62,756 bases of DNA from Acinetobacter bereziniae (GCA_009912575.1 WNDP01000006.1:1-62756); one strand, 5' to 3'. Shown: positions 25,715 to 34,609, numbered from the stretch's first letter. The notes: generated by a model from the letters alone, not told the origin. Numbers and translations: made by a program.

Positions 25715-26530
25715 ATGATGACACTGATTGATGTATTAGCCAAATATCCAGTTAAAACCGTAATCATCAAGGATGCTGTGCAAGCTTACCGTGAAGCGGG
25801 ACAAGGGCAGTACTTGGTTTTACTACATGGAATTAGTTCAGGTTCAGCATCTTGGATCAATCAGCTTGAGGTACTCAGTCGTTATTTTCATGTGATTGCT
25901 TGGGATGCGCCAGGTTATGGTCAATCAGAGGGTTTACATACGTCTCAACCGAATGCAACAGATTATGCGCAACGTTTGTCTGGCTTGTTGGACGCTTTGA
26001 ATATTTCCAAGGCAATTTTGATTGGTCACTCCCTTGGCGCTTTACAGGCCAGTGCTTTTGTTCATCTTTATCCTGAGCGGGTGAGTGCCTTGATTCTTGC
26101 GAACCCAGCGCAAGGCTATCAACGTTCGAGCGAAGATGTGAAAACTCAAGTTTATCAAAAACGTCCGAATATGCTGAAAACACTGGGTAATGCAGGTATG
26201 GCGGCATGTCGTGGACCGTATTTGATTTATAAACAAGATGATCAGGCTTTAGCCTTGGTCAATGAAGTGATGAGCCACCTTAGTTTAGATGGTTTCACTC
26301 GAGCTTCTTATTTGCTGGCTTATGATGAAATCAGAAATTATTTAACAGCATTAAACGTTCCTTGTGCGTTGATTGCAGGTGATAAAGATGAAATAACTCC
26401 TGCAAAAGCAATCAAAGAACTCAACTTAGAAATGCAATTGGGCAGTTACCATCTCATTACAGATGCAGGTCATCTGAGTTATGTCGATCAACCTGAACAG
26501 TTCAACAATATTGTTTTATCAGTCAATTAA
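25715..26530 (+). CDS. Alpha/beta hydrolase, probable meta-cleavage product hydrolase
   Basis: This 271-aa hydrolase has the oxyanion-hole segment LLHGISSGSASW, nucleophile Ser106 in LIGHSLGALQ, probable acid Asp in AGDKDE and catalytic His in DAGHLS near the C-terminus. Size and architecture match MhpC/BphD-type C-C hydrolases, which split the dienoate formed by the extradiol enzyme. Ordinary esterase activity is the alternative. It lies behind the cupin gene with an AAAGGAA ribosome binding site. Confidence 0.85.
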   Translation: MMTLIDVLAKYPVKTVIIKDAVQAYREAGQGQYLVLLHGISSGSASWINQLEVLSRYFHVIAWDAPGYGQSEGLHTSQPNATDYAQRLSGLLDALNISKAILIGHSLGALQASAFVHLYPERVSALILANPAQGYQRSSEDVKTQVYQKRPNMLKTLGNAGMAACRGPYLIYKQDDQALALVNEVMSHLSLDGFTRASYLLAYDEIRNYLTALNVPCALIAGDKDEITPAKAIKELNLEMQLGSYHLITDAGHLSYVDQPEQFNNIVLSVN

Positions 26531-26546
26531 GATTTAAACGAGAGAT

Positions 26547-27347
26547 ATGGATATGAGCTTCCACATAAAAGGAAAAGTAGCAGTTGTCACAGGTGGCTCG
26601 TCAGGGATTGGTTTGGCAGCAGTCGAAATTTTAGTTGCTGAAGGCGCCAAAGTGGCATGGTGTGGTCGAGACCAACAACGTTTGACAGCTTCGCAAAACT
26701 CTATTTTAGAAAAATACCCAGATGCTGAAGTTTTTACCAAAATTTGTAATGTTCTAGACAAAAATGACGTTCAACAATTTGCTCAACAGGTCAATCAGCA
26801 ACTCGGTAATGTTGATATGTTGATCAATAATGCGGGTCAAGGGCGCGTTTCAAATTTTGAGAATACTCAAGATGAAGATTGGATGAAAGAAATTGAATTG
26901 AAATATTTCAGTGTATTACATCCAGTTCGCGCATTTTTAAATGATTTAAAACAGTCGCAATGTGGTTCGATTACCAATGTCAATTCCTTATTGGCGTTAC
27001 AACCAGAACCTCACATGATTGCAACCTCATCTGCACGTGCAGCTTTATTAAATCTTACACATTCTTTAGCTCATGAATTCAGTCAATACGGCATTCGTGT
27101 CAATTCGATTCTGTTGGGCATGGTGGAATCTGCGCAATGGAAACGCCGTTTCGAAAACCGTTCGGACGCAAACGCGTCGTGGGAACAATGGACGGGCGAT
27201 ATTGCAAAAAACCGAGGTATTCCCATGCAGCGCTTAGGTAAGCCAGAAGAACCTGCACATGCTTTGGTATTTCTGGCATCACCTTTGGCGTCTTATACCA
27301 CAGGTGCAGCTTTGGATGTATCAGGTGGTTTTAACAAACATTTATAA
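26547..27347 (+). CDS. SDR-family protein lacking the YxxxK catalytic pair
   Basis: The Rossmann fold is clear: TGGSSGIGLAAVEI near residue 14, NNAGQGRV near 91, and a C-terminal YTTGAALDVSGGF. Where nearly all SDR enzymes have Tyr-x-x-x-Lys, this protein reads TSSAR in HMIATSSARAALL, so both Tyr and Lys are absent; the usual Ser in NVNSLLAL is kept. I recall a subgroup of SDR proteins of this kind near catabolic genes. It may bind NAD(H) without classical oxidoreductase chemistry, or use another acid/base. It sits 16 bp after the hydrolase gene and 9 bp before the AspDH-like gene. Confidence 0.85.
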   Translation: MDMSFHIKGKVAVVTGGSSGIGLAAVEILVAEGAKVAWCGRDQQRLTASQNSILEKYPDAEVFTKICNVLDKNDVQQFAQQVNQQLGNVDMLINNAGQGRVSNFENTQDEDWMKEIELKYFSVLHPVRAFLNDLKQSQCGSITNVNSLLALQPEPHMIATSSARAALLNLTHSLAHEFSQYGIRVNSILLGMVESAQWKRRFENRSDANASWEQWTGDIAKNRGIPMQRLGKPEEPAHALVFLASPLASYTTGAALDVSGGFNKHL

Positions 27348-27356
27348 GGTGTTTCC

Positions 27357-28148
27357 ATGAAACAGTTGATGATGATTGGTTTTGGCGCAATGGCCGCAGA
27401 AGTGTATGCCCATCTACCTCAAGAATTACAGCTCAAGTGGATTGTTGTACCTGTACGGAGTGTTGAAAAAGTTCAGGCACTTGTTTCAAACAATGTACAG
27501 GTGATCAGTTCAGTTGATCAGTGTCATGGCACACCAGATTATGTGATCGAAGTGGCAGGGCAAGCAGCAGTGAAAGAGCATGCACAAAAAGTACTTGAAA
27601 AAGGTTGGACCATTGGTTTGATTTCGGTGGGAACTTTGGCTGACAACGAGTTTTTGACTCAACTCAAACTTACGGCTGAGCAGCATCATGCACATCTGCA
27701 TTTACTAGCAGGCGCAATTGCAGGAATTGATGGAATTTCAGCAGCCAAAGAAGGGGGGCTGGAAAAGGTCACTTATAAGGGCTGTAAGAGTCCAAACAGT
27801 TGGCGTGGTAGCTATGCAGAACAGTTGGTTGACCTTGAACATGTAAATCAAGCAACTGTGTTTTTCAAAGGCACAGCCAGAGAGGCAGCGTTGAAGTTTC
27901 CAGCCAATGCCAATGTTGCAGCTACGATTGCGCTTGCAGGCTTAGGAATGGATCAAACCATGGTTGAGTTAAGTGTTGATCCGCATATCAACAAGAACAA
28001 ACACACCATTGTAGCGGAAGGCATGTTTGGTGAAATGACCATTGAGTTGGTGGGTGTGCCGTTGGCAAGTAATCCAAAAACCTCAACATTAGCTGCATTG
28101 AGTGTGATTCGTGCATGTCGTAACAGCGTTGAAGCAATTCAGATATAA
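27357..28148 (+). CDS. nadX: L-aspartate dehydrogenase-like oxidoreductase
   Basis: This 263-aa protein has an N-terminal nucleotide-binding fold (MIGFGAMAAE), the EVAGQAAVKEHA segment, and LLAGAIAGIDGISAAK, which match the NadX/AspDH family. The two His in DPHINKNKHTI (about residues 210-216) cover the place of the catalytic His. The family member NadX makes iminoaspartate or oxaloacetate from aspartate. Inside a catabolic operon with no NAD genes, a different amino or imino substrate is more likely, for example deamination or reductive amination of a pathway intermediate. The gene symbol is that of the family. Confidence 0.85.
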   Translation: MKQLMMIGFGAMAAEVYAHLPQELQLKWIVVPVRSVEKVQALVSNNVQVISSVDQCHGTPDYVIEVAGQAAVKEHAQKVLEKGWTIGLISVGTLADNEFLTQLKLTAEQHHAHLHLLAGAIAGIDGISAAKEGGLEKVTYKGCKSPNSWRGSYAEQLVDLEHVNQATVFFKGTAREAALKFPANANVAATIALAGLGMDQTMVELSVDPHINKNKHTIVAEGMFGEMTIELVGVPLASNPKTSTLAALSVIRACRNSVEAIQI

Positions 28149-28160
28149 AAGGATTTGATC

Positions 28161-29627
28161 ATGGTAAAGCAAATTTATATCGCAGGTGAATGGCGATTAG
28201 GCAAAGGCAATATTATCGAGAGTGTGTTTCCAGCTGATCAATCTGTGAATGCAGAAATTTCGACTGCAAGTTTGGATGATGTTGATGAAGCAATCAAAAA
28301 AGCAGATTTAGCATGGCGACAACCAAGTTGGCGCAACAGTATGCCGCATGAGCGTGCACGAATTTTATATAAAGTGGCTGAGATCATTGAAGCACGTGTC
28401 GAAGAACTAGCCCATTTACAAACCCGTGATAATGGTAAACCTTTAACAGAAACACGTGCTTTGGTCATGAGTGCGGCCGCAACTGCACGTTATGTGGCGG
28501 CGGCTTGTGAAACCTTAAATGATGAATTAACAACTCAACGTGCAGCAGATTTCATGACCATGAGTGTGCATGAACCTGTGGGTGTTGTTGCAGCGATCAC
28601 ACCGTGGAATTCGCCGATCGCCAGTGAAGTGCAAAAACTTGCCCCTGCAATAGCTGCTGGAAATGCAGTCATTCTTAAACCCGCAGAGGCAACCTCTTTA
28701 ATTGCTTTAGAACTTGCCAAAATCTTTGAGCAAGCTGGCTTACCCAAAGGCTTATTAAGCGTTTTGGTGGGGCGTGGTTCTGTGATTGGTGATGCAATCG
28801 TAAAACATCCATTGGTACGTAAAATTTCATTTACTGGAGGGACAACAACGGGCCGTCATTTGGCACATCTTGTTGCGGAGAAATTAATCCCCACTTCTTT
28901 AGAACTTGGTGGCAAATCACCGACCATTGTACTGCCAGATGCAGATATTGAATTGGCTGCTAAGGGTGTGGCTTACGGTATTTTTAGTTCGGCAGGACAG
29001 GCGTGTATTGCAGGTTCACGGTTATTTGTTCATCACAGTATCTATGATCAGTTTCTCAATCGCTTAGTTGAAATTACCAAAGCTTTACGTGTAGGGCATC
29101 CTGAGACTTCAGGTGTGCATCTCGGTTCTTTAATTAATCCTAAGCATTTGGCATCTGTGGATGCATATGTCCAATTGGCCAAGCAAGAAGGAGGTCAAGT
29201 CGTGGTAGGTGGTCAAGCATTGACGGATGGTGATTTGGCAAAAGGGAGTTATTACTTACCGACCATTATTACGGGTTTGGACAATGCTGCACAAACCTGT
29301 CAGGAAGAGATTTTTGGCCCAGTGCTAGTCGTCATCAAGTACGACGATGAGGCTGATTTGATCACCCAAGCCAATGCAAGTTGTTTTGGATTGGCCGCAG
29401 GTATTTGGACTGAAAATTATCGTAAAGCGTGGCAAATTGCTCGTGCTTTAGAGGTGGGGACAGTTTGGATCAATACTTATAAAAAATTCTCGATTTCTGC
29501 CCCGTTTGGCGGATTTAAAGACAGTGGTATAGGCCGTGAAAAAGGTCGTTTAGGCATTTTGTCTTATATGCAACAAAAAAGTATTTATATGGGATTAAGC
29601 GAACAGCCAAATCCTTGGTGTGATTGA
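28161..29627 (+). CDS. NAD(P)+-dependent aldehyde dehydrogenase
   Basis: This 488-aa enzyme oxidises an aldehyde to the acid. It has TPWNSP near residue 150, KPAEATSL, the FTGGTTTGR cofactor loop, the general base Glu in LELGGKSP (about 248), and catalytic Cys282 in GQACIAGSR. The C-terminal FGGFKDSGIGRE is typical of the betaine-aldehyde/hydroxymuconic-semialdehyde type. It is not the acylating type that normally ends meta pathways. The ATG at 28161 has AAAGGA upstream. It lies directly before the ThDP enzyme, which could produce its aldehyde. Confidence 0.93.
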   Translation: MVKQIYIAGEWRLGKGNIIESVFPADQSVNAEISTASLDDVDEAIKKADLAWRQPSWRNSMPHERARILYKVAEIIEARVEELAHLQTRDNGKPLTETRALVMSAAATARYVAAACETLNDELTTQRAADFMTMSVHEPVGVVAAITPWNSPIASEVQKLAPAIAAGNAVILKPAEATSLIALELAKIFEQAGLPKGLLSVLVGRGSVIGDAIVKHPLVRKISFTGGTTTGRHLAHLVAEKLIPTSLELGGKSPTIVLPDADIELAAKGVAYGIFSSAGQACIAGSRLFVHHSIYDQFLNRLVEITKALRVGHPETSGVHLGSLINPKHLASVDAYVQLAKQEGGQVVVGGQALTDGDLAKGSYYLPTIITGLDNAAQTCQEEIFGPVLVVIKYDDEADLITQANASCFGLAAGIWTENYRKAWQIARALEVGTVWINTYKKFSISAPFGGFKDSGIGREKGRLGILSYMQQKSIYMGLSEQPNPWCD

Positions 29628-29665
29628 TCCATTCATGGAATGAAAAAGTTTTTGAGGAACAAATA

Positions 29666-31306
29666 ATGACAGAACGTGTAAATGTAGGTGAAGCAATCGC
29701 TCGGGTTTTAGAAGCGCACCAAGTTGAGAGTATTTATGGTGTTATCTCGATTCACAACTTACCCATCGCTGATGCAGTTGGGCGCCGTGAAAAAATTCGT
29801 TTTGTCGCTGCTCGTGGCGAAGCTGGTGCGGTGACAATGGCAGATGGGCATGCGCGCTTTAAAGGTTTAGGGGTTGCTTTAACCAGTACAGGCGCAGGCG
29901 CAGGAAATGCTGTAGGGTCATTGATCGAAGCAATGAATGCAGGTAGTCCAGTTTTACATTTAACTGGGCAAGTGGAACGTGAATATCTTGATCGTGATGC
30001 CAGTTTTATTCATGAAACCAAAGATCAGCTGACTTTTTTACGAGCATCCAGTAAAGCTGCATTTCGCATTACCAGTCCAGATAATGCTGTAGGGGTGATT
30101 CGTGAAGCAATTCGTGTTGCAACAACTGTACCCATGGGCCCTGTTAGCGTTGAATTGCCTATAGATGTACAAGCTGCTGAAATCGATTTACCACTTAACT
30201 TAGGTCCAGTAAAAGCACTGGAATTACCACAGGCTGAGCAAGTTGAAGTCGATTTGATTGTTCAGGAAATTAAACGAGCCAAACGTCCGATATTTTGGAT
30301 TGGTGGCGGTACATTGAAAAGTGTGGAAGAAGTTAAAGCCATTGCTGATTTGGGAATACCTATTGTGTCATCTACCCATGCACGTGGTGTATTGGCAGAT
30401 GATCATCCTCGTAGTTTGGGAGCATTTCATAATTCAGCAGCAGTTGAACAACTGTTAAAAGACGCTGATTTATTGGTTGTGGTCGGTTCGCGGTTACGTA
30501 GTAATGAAACTAAAACTTATTCAGTACAGTTTCCAGACAATATTATCCAAATCGACGCTAATCCAGTCGCACAACAGCGTAATTACAATGTACGTCACTT
30601 TATCTGTGCTGATGCTAAACATGTGTTGCAAGGCGTAGTGGCTGGGTTAGTAGGTGTGTCAAAAGTAGATGCAGAATACGATAAAGCTATTGTTCAGGCA
30701 AAACAGGCAGCAATAGATGCTTTACGTACTCAGTTAGATCAATATGCCCTGATTTGTGATCACTTACGTGCCGCATTACCTCAAGATGGTATTTTTGTCC
30801 GAGATATCACCATGTCGGGCAGTACTTGGGGCAGTCGTTTATTTCCAGTACAAGCACCGAATCTCAATATTCACTCTTTAGCTGGCGCTATTGGTCTCGG
30901 TCTAGCAACTGCGATAGGCGCTTCAATTGCCAACCCAGACAAGAAAGTGATTGGTCTAGTCGGTGATGGCGGCTTGATGTTGGGTATCGGAGAGATTGCC
31001 ACCATGGCACAAGAAAATACCAATATGGTGCTGATGATCATGAATGATGGTGGTTATGGGGTGATGCGAGGTATCCAAAATAATTACTTTGGAGGACGCC
31101 AATATTTTAATGAATTACATACCCCTGACTATCAAGCTTTAGGAGAAGCAATGGGAGTCAAAAGTTGGAAAGTGGGCAGTGCAGAGGAATTTAGCACAGT
31201 CATTCAGGAAGCCGTTGGTTTTCATGGTCCAAGTGTGATTGAACTGGATATGAAGTCGATAGGCCCCTTAAACTTTGCGGGACCTCCGCAAAAGAAATTG
31301 TATTAA
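29666..31306 (+). CDS. Thiamine-diphosphate-dependent enzyme (acetolactate synthase / 2-oxoacid decarboxylase-like)
   Basis: This 546-aa protein has the three domains of the acetohydroxyacid-synthase/benzoylformate-decarboxylase fold. Glu52 in ARGEAGAVTMADGHAR is the residue that activates ThDP. The ThDP-binding motif begins GDGGLMLGIGE near residue 433 and ends NDGGYG near 463. It is probably catabolic, decarboxylating or ligating a 2-oxo acid; an aldehyde product would feed the preceding aldehyde dehydrogenase. A GAGGAAC ribosome binding site supports the ATG at 29666 instead of the upstream TTG. It is the last gene of the tight operon. Confidence 0.9.
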   Translation: MTERVNVGEAIARVLEAHQVESIYGVISIHNLPIADAVGRREKIRFVAARGEAGAVTMADGHARFKGLGVALTSTGAGAGNAVGSLIEAMNAGSPVLHLTGQVEREYLDRDASFIHETKDQLTFLRASSKAAFRITSPDNAVGVIREAIRVATTVPMGPVSVELPIDVQAAEIDLPLNLGPVKALELPQAEQVEVDLIVQEIKRAKRPIFWIGGGTLKSVEEVKAIADLGIPIVSSTHARGVLADDHPRSLGAFHNSAAVEQLLKDADLLVVVGSRLRSNETKTYSVQFPDNIIQIDANPVAQQRNYNVRHFICADAKHVLQGVVAGLVGVSKVDAEYDKAIVQAKQAAIDALRTQLDQYALICDHLRAALPQDGIFVRDITMSGSTWGSRLFPVQAPNLNIHSLAGAIGLGLATAIGASIANPDKKVIGLVGDGGLMLGIGEIATMAQENTNMVLMIMNDGGYGVMRGIQNNYFGGRQYFNELHTPDYQALGEAMGVKSWKVGSAEEFSTVIQEAVGFHGPSVIELDMKSIGPLNFAGPPQKKLY

Positions 31307-31343
31307 TTCATCTGATCATTGGCAACAAGTGCTGATTTGAAGA

Positions 31344-31376
31344 CGCTTTGTAGGCAAAAAATTTGCCCACAAAGCG
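31344..31376 (+). terminator. Hairpin at the end of the catabolic operon
   Basis: Arms CGCTTTGTAGGCAAA and TTTGCCCACAAAGCG pair with one mismatch over 15 bp around a 3-base loop, 38 bases after the ThDP gene and 12 bases before the fourth palindrome. No T-run follows, so partial termination before the porin is likely. Confidence 0.6.
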
Positions 31377-31387
31377 ATAAAAACTAT

Positions 31388-31403
31388 GTTTTACAGATAA
31401 AAC
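31388..31403 (+). promoter_or_regulatory. Palindromic operator (predicted IclR site 4), porin promoter
   Basis: GTTTTACAGATAAAAC matches 14 of 16 positions of the palindrome at sites 1 and 3 and keeps both 6-bp arms. It lies 48 bp upstream of the porin ATG and directly after the operon-end hairpin, which suggests a separate promoter for the porin under the same regulator. Confidence 0.6.
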
Positions 31404-31450
31404 AAAAAAAGACCAACAGGATCGTTGTAATAAAGACAAAGGAAGTAGAT

Positions 31451-32644
31451 ATGAAAAAGACATCAATTGTAGTGATGCTTGCTGCATTTTATTTGGGTAT
31501 AACATCCAACACTTTTGCACAAAGTTCAGCACTAGCATGGAAAAATGAAGATGGAACTGAATCTTTAAGCTTAGGTGGTGTGATTCGGTCAAACTATCGT
31601 TATGAAGCATGGGATGGTCCAAACGATGGCAATGGGAAACTTTATTTTGATATTTTCAGGGTCGATCTCAAAGGTAAATTTGATGATGCTTATTTCAATG
31701 CCAGTTATTTATTTCAAGATCAAGAGAAACGTTCGATTGAAAAAGCATATGTTGGTTATAACCTAGATGAAAATAACAGCTTAGAAGCAGGTTTTGTTTA
31801 CAAACCTTTTAGCATTTATCCTTATCCACAAAACGGTTGGACCTATCATATTCCTTTCTTTTTGGGCTATGGCAATAATATTGCACCAGGTTTGAACTGG
31901 AACTTTCATAACCAAGATTGGGACATAAAACTGGGATATTATCCTGAAATGTTAGCAAGCAATTTACGTTATTCACCTGAAAGTGCAACATATGATGATT
32001 TGGCAGATAATGCGTTTCCTACGCAAAAAGCCTATCAAAATGAAAAGCGCAACCAATTCAATACACGTGTTGTACGTAAGCTAAAAACCGAGTTTGGTCA
32101 GCAAGAGTTTGGCGTTTCAGGTGCAGTTGCACAATTGCATAATAAAACCACCGATAAAAATGGTCAGTATTATGCAGTTGGTGTGCACAGCGATAACAAT
32201 TACAAAGGTTTTAATTTACAAAGCTCGGTCATTCATTATCAGTATGATGCTAAAAATCCTGAAGGGGTGAGCAATGATATGACTTTGATGGGCAATAACG
32301 GCTTTACTCCTGCATATTTCATTGCTTCAGAAGCCACTGTTGCAAGTTTAAATCTAGCATATACATTACCTGTAAAGGACATGGGTAAGCTTAAGGCAAT
32401 ACGTTTTTATAATGATTATAGTTATATGGATAAGAAACGTGATGACTGGTCTGATTCGCAAATGAACACAACAGGGATGCTGTTTATCGCATCACCATTT
32501 ATGGTATGGGCCGATTATACTTGGGGTAAAAACGCCAATATCATTGGCGGTGCATCTAATGCAACCGGCTTTACTTCAACAGTCTCACCATATAGTGACC
32601 AGTGGTTATATCGAATCAATTTAAATATTGGCTATAGCTTTTAA
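31451..32644 (+). CDS. Outer-membrane porin-like beta-barrel of the aromatic regulon
   Basis: The 397-aa protein starts with a signal peptide (MKKTSIVVMLAAFYLGI, cleavage after TFA near residue 24). It then runs through alternating aromatic/polar strands such as SLSLGGVIRSNYRYEAW and YFDIFRVDLKGKF to a C-terminal NIGYSF with terminal Phe, as in outer-membrane barrels. The form resembles phosphate/organic-acid-selective porins of the OprO/OprP or benzoate-porin kind. AAAGGAAGTAG precedes the ATG. Its own copy of the palindrome and its position behind the operon make it the likely outer-membrane entry for the pathway substrate. Confidence 0.82.
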   Translation: MKKTSIVVMLAAFYLGITSNTFAQSSALAWKNEDGTESLSLGGVIRSNYRYEAWDGPNDGNGKLYFDIFRVDLKGKFDDAYFNASYLFQDQEKRSIEKAYVGYNLDENNSLEAGFVYKPFSIYPYPQNGWTYHIPFFLGYGNNIAPGLNWNFHNQDWDIKLGYYPEMLASNLRYSPESATYDDLADNAFPTQKAYQNEKRNQFNTRVVRKLKTEFGQQEFGVSGAVAQLHNKTTDKNGQYYAVGVHSDNNYKGFNLQSSVIHYQYDAKNPEGVSNDMTLMGNNGFTPAYFIASEATVASLNLAYTLPVKDMGKLKAIRFYNDYSYMDKKRDDWSDSQMNTTGMLFIASPFMVWADYTWGKNANIIGGASNATGFTSTVSPYSDQWLYRINLNIGYSF

Positions 32645-32762
32645 TCTTGAACAAGAAAGGTGTTCAATCATATGCTTTGATCTCATCTGATTTTGAGACA
32701 TTGCATGTCAGTTGAATACAATCAGCACTTCATTATACAGAAAAGATAGCTTGATCAAGCTG

Positions 32763-33716
32763 TTATAAGTGACGTGCTGATTTTATTATCACTTGAGTGA
32801 TTGAATCGTGTTTTAGTGTGGAGCGGTTTTTTTTTGCATTTGGAAAATATGCTTTGAGTTCATCTAAAAATAAGCGAACTTTTTTAGCCATTTTATGCTT
32901 TGAAGAGGTGATCGCGTAAAAGTAAAGTTGCGCCGAGTCATAGTCCTCCAAACAGCGGACAATTTTTCCTGCCTCTTGATCTTTTTGGGCTAAAAAATCA
33001 GGCAAAAAGATAATACCTTGATCTTGTTTGCAAAAGTCCAGAAGAAAGTCACCACTATTGCAGTTTAATTTGGGCGTGCAGTAAATACTTTCTTCTTTTT
33101 TATTTTTACTCAGCACAATTTTGGCGCTTGAATCGGCTTGTGAATATAACAAAAGGCTGTGTTGTTTTAATTCATCAAGGGTATGAGGCTTACCATATTT
33201 TTCAAGATAACTGCTGGTTGCATAAAAGTGTCGATGATAGGTGCTTAATAGATGCGTATTACGTTCATCAATTTCTGAGCTGATTCTTAAAACAATATCG
33301 TATTTATCTTCATTAATATTTAAGAATTTATCTGAAAGAAACAAATCTATTTTAATGTTGGGGTACTGCGTCATAAATTTAGAGATGATTTCAGTCAGAT
33401 TGGCTTGCCTAAATGAATGTGGCGCATTGATTCTGAGTTTTCCTTCTGGATATTTCTGGTCATGGACAAAATCACTGGTTGCCCATTCAAACTCACTCAT
33501 AATCACTTTAGAGTGTTGATAAAATTTTTCACCAGAGTGGGTTAAGTCCATTTTACGAGTATTACGGATGAAAAGGGCTGTATTGAAAATAGTTTCCAAA
33601 TGACAAATTCTTTTCGCTACTTGATCTCGTGTAATCCCGAGATGGCGTGATGCACTACTAAAATTACCATGCTCAACAACGCTGATAAAGGTATTGATAC
33701 AGTCTAATTTATCCAT
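32763..33716 (-). CDS. LysR-family transcriptional regulator
   Basis: This 317-aa regulator has an N-terminal winged HTH (CINTFISVVEHGNFSSASRHL, then ITRDQVAKRICHLE) and a LysR substrate-binding domain beginning around residue 88 (YPEGKLRINAPHSF). It is divergent from the isochorismatase-like gene at 33884 with a 167-bp shared promoter region, so it most likely controls the hydrolase/amidohydrolase unit. It runs about 20 residues past the usual end with a basic tail. Confidence 0.9.
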   Translation of the reverse strand: MDKLDCINTFISVVEHGNFSSASRHLGITRDQVAKRICHLETIFNTALFIRNTRKMDLTHSGEKFYQHSKVIMSEFEWATSDFVHDQKYPEGKLRINAPHSFRQANLTEIISKFMTQYPNIKIDLFLSDKFLNINEDKYDIVLRISSEIDERNTHLLSTYHRHFYATSSYLEKYGKPHTLDELKQHSLLLYSQADSSAKIVLSKNKKEESIYCTPKLNCNSGDFLLDFCKQDQGIIFLPDFLAQKDQEAGKIVRCLEDYDSAQLYFYAITSSKHKMAKKVRLFLDELKAYFPNAKKNRSTLKHDSITQVIIKSARHL

Positions 33717-33883
33717 TCAATTTTAATGTAATTGTCAACTTAATCATTAAAGTATCGCATCGTTAGAGGCTTAGCAATCATTGTATCTTTTCAGGATACA
33801 GTTTGTATTTAAATCACTATCTAGTGGTTTACGTGTATTTTTGCTTTGATATAGATTCCTTTACAAATATGTTGCAAATCAGA

Positions 33884-34570
33884 ATGAATAAAGCATTTTT
33901 AGAACAACTTAGCCCACAAAATTGTCAAATTATTTTCATTGACCAACAACCACAAATGGCTTTTGGGGTACAGTCGATTGACCGCCAAACTTTAAAAAAT
34001 AATGTTGTAGGACTGGCGAAAGCAGCCAAAGTTTTTAATATCCCCACCACCATTACAACAGTTGAAACGGAAAGTTTTTCTGGACACACTTTTCCAGAAT
34101 TATTAAACGTTTTTCCAGAGGCTGCTTTACTTGAAAGAACCTCTATGAATTCATGGGATGATCAAAAGGTTCGTGATGCACTGGCAGCAAATCATCGTAA
34201 AAAAATTATCGTATCTGGATTGTGGACTGAAGTTTGCAATATCACATTTGCTTTCGGTGCGATGTTGGAAGGTGACTATGAAATTTATATGGTTGCTGAT
34301 GCTTCTGGTGGAACATCTAAAGAAGCCCATGATTATGCAATGCAACGGATGATTCAAGCCGGAGTTATCCCTGTGACATGGCAACAGGTTTTGCTTGAAT
34401 GGCAACGTGATTGGGCACATCGAGAAACCTATGATGCTGTGATGGATATTGTTCGAGAGCATTCAGGTGCCTATGGTATGGGCGTCGATTATGCGTATAC
34501 CATGGTCCACAAAGCACCCGAAAGAACCACGACTCAGCATGAAGTAATTGCTGCTGTACCTGCAAAATAA
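33884..34570 (+). CDS. Isochorismatase-like cysteine hydrolase (YcaC type)
   Basis: This protein of about 228 aa has the cysteine-hydrolase fold: catalytic Asp in IIFIDQQPQ and the nucleophile Cys in VSGLWTEVCNITFAFG near residue 120, with the adjacent cis-peptide segment. The family cleaves amides, ureides or isochorismate-type substrates; members of the YcaC branch have no certain substrate. The best start is the ATG at 33884 (MNKAFLEQL), with an in-frame ATG at 33869 as an alternative; neither has a strong ribosome binding site. It precedes the amidohydrolase by 39 bp, suggesting that the two act in sequence. Confidence 0.85.
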   Translation: MNKAFLEQLSPQNCQIIFIDQQPQMAFGVQSIDRQTLKNNVVGLAKAAKVFNIPTTITTVETESFSGHTFPELLNVFPEAALLERTSMNSWDDQKVRDALAANHRKKIIVSGLWTEVCNITFAFGAMLEGDYEIYMVADASGGTSKEAHDYAMQRMIQAGVIPVTWQQVLLEWQRDWAHRETYDAVMDIVREHSGAYGMGVDYAYTMVHKAPERTTTQHEVIAAVPAK

Positions 34571-34609
34571 GCCCGATAGATATACATATTCATTGATATG
34601 GAGATGATC

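Noticed and set aside
27357-28148. NAD biosynthesis role for the AspDH-like gene
   Set aside because: No nadA, nadB or nadC gene is near and it is inside a catabolic operon, so the standard NadX role is unlikely here.
19221-31306. Assignment of the operon to the indole-acetate (iac), phenylpropionate (mhp), biphenyl (bph) or carbazole (car) pathway
   Set aside because: The characteristic further genes of each (for example beta subunit, hydratase, aldolase, flavin reductase) are missing and the lower module is different.
31319-31450. Upstream extension of the porin frame to 31319
   Set aside because: It would run through the hairpin and the operator, and the ATG at 31451 has a good ribosome binding site and a signal peptide.
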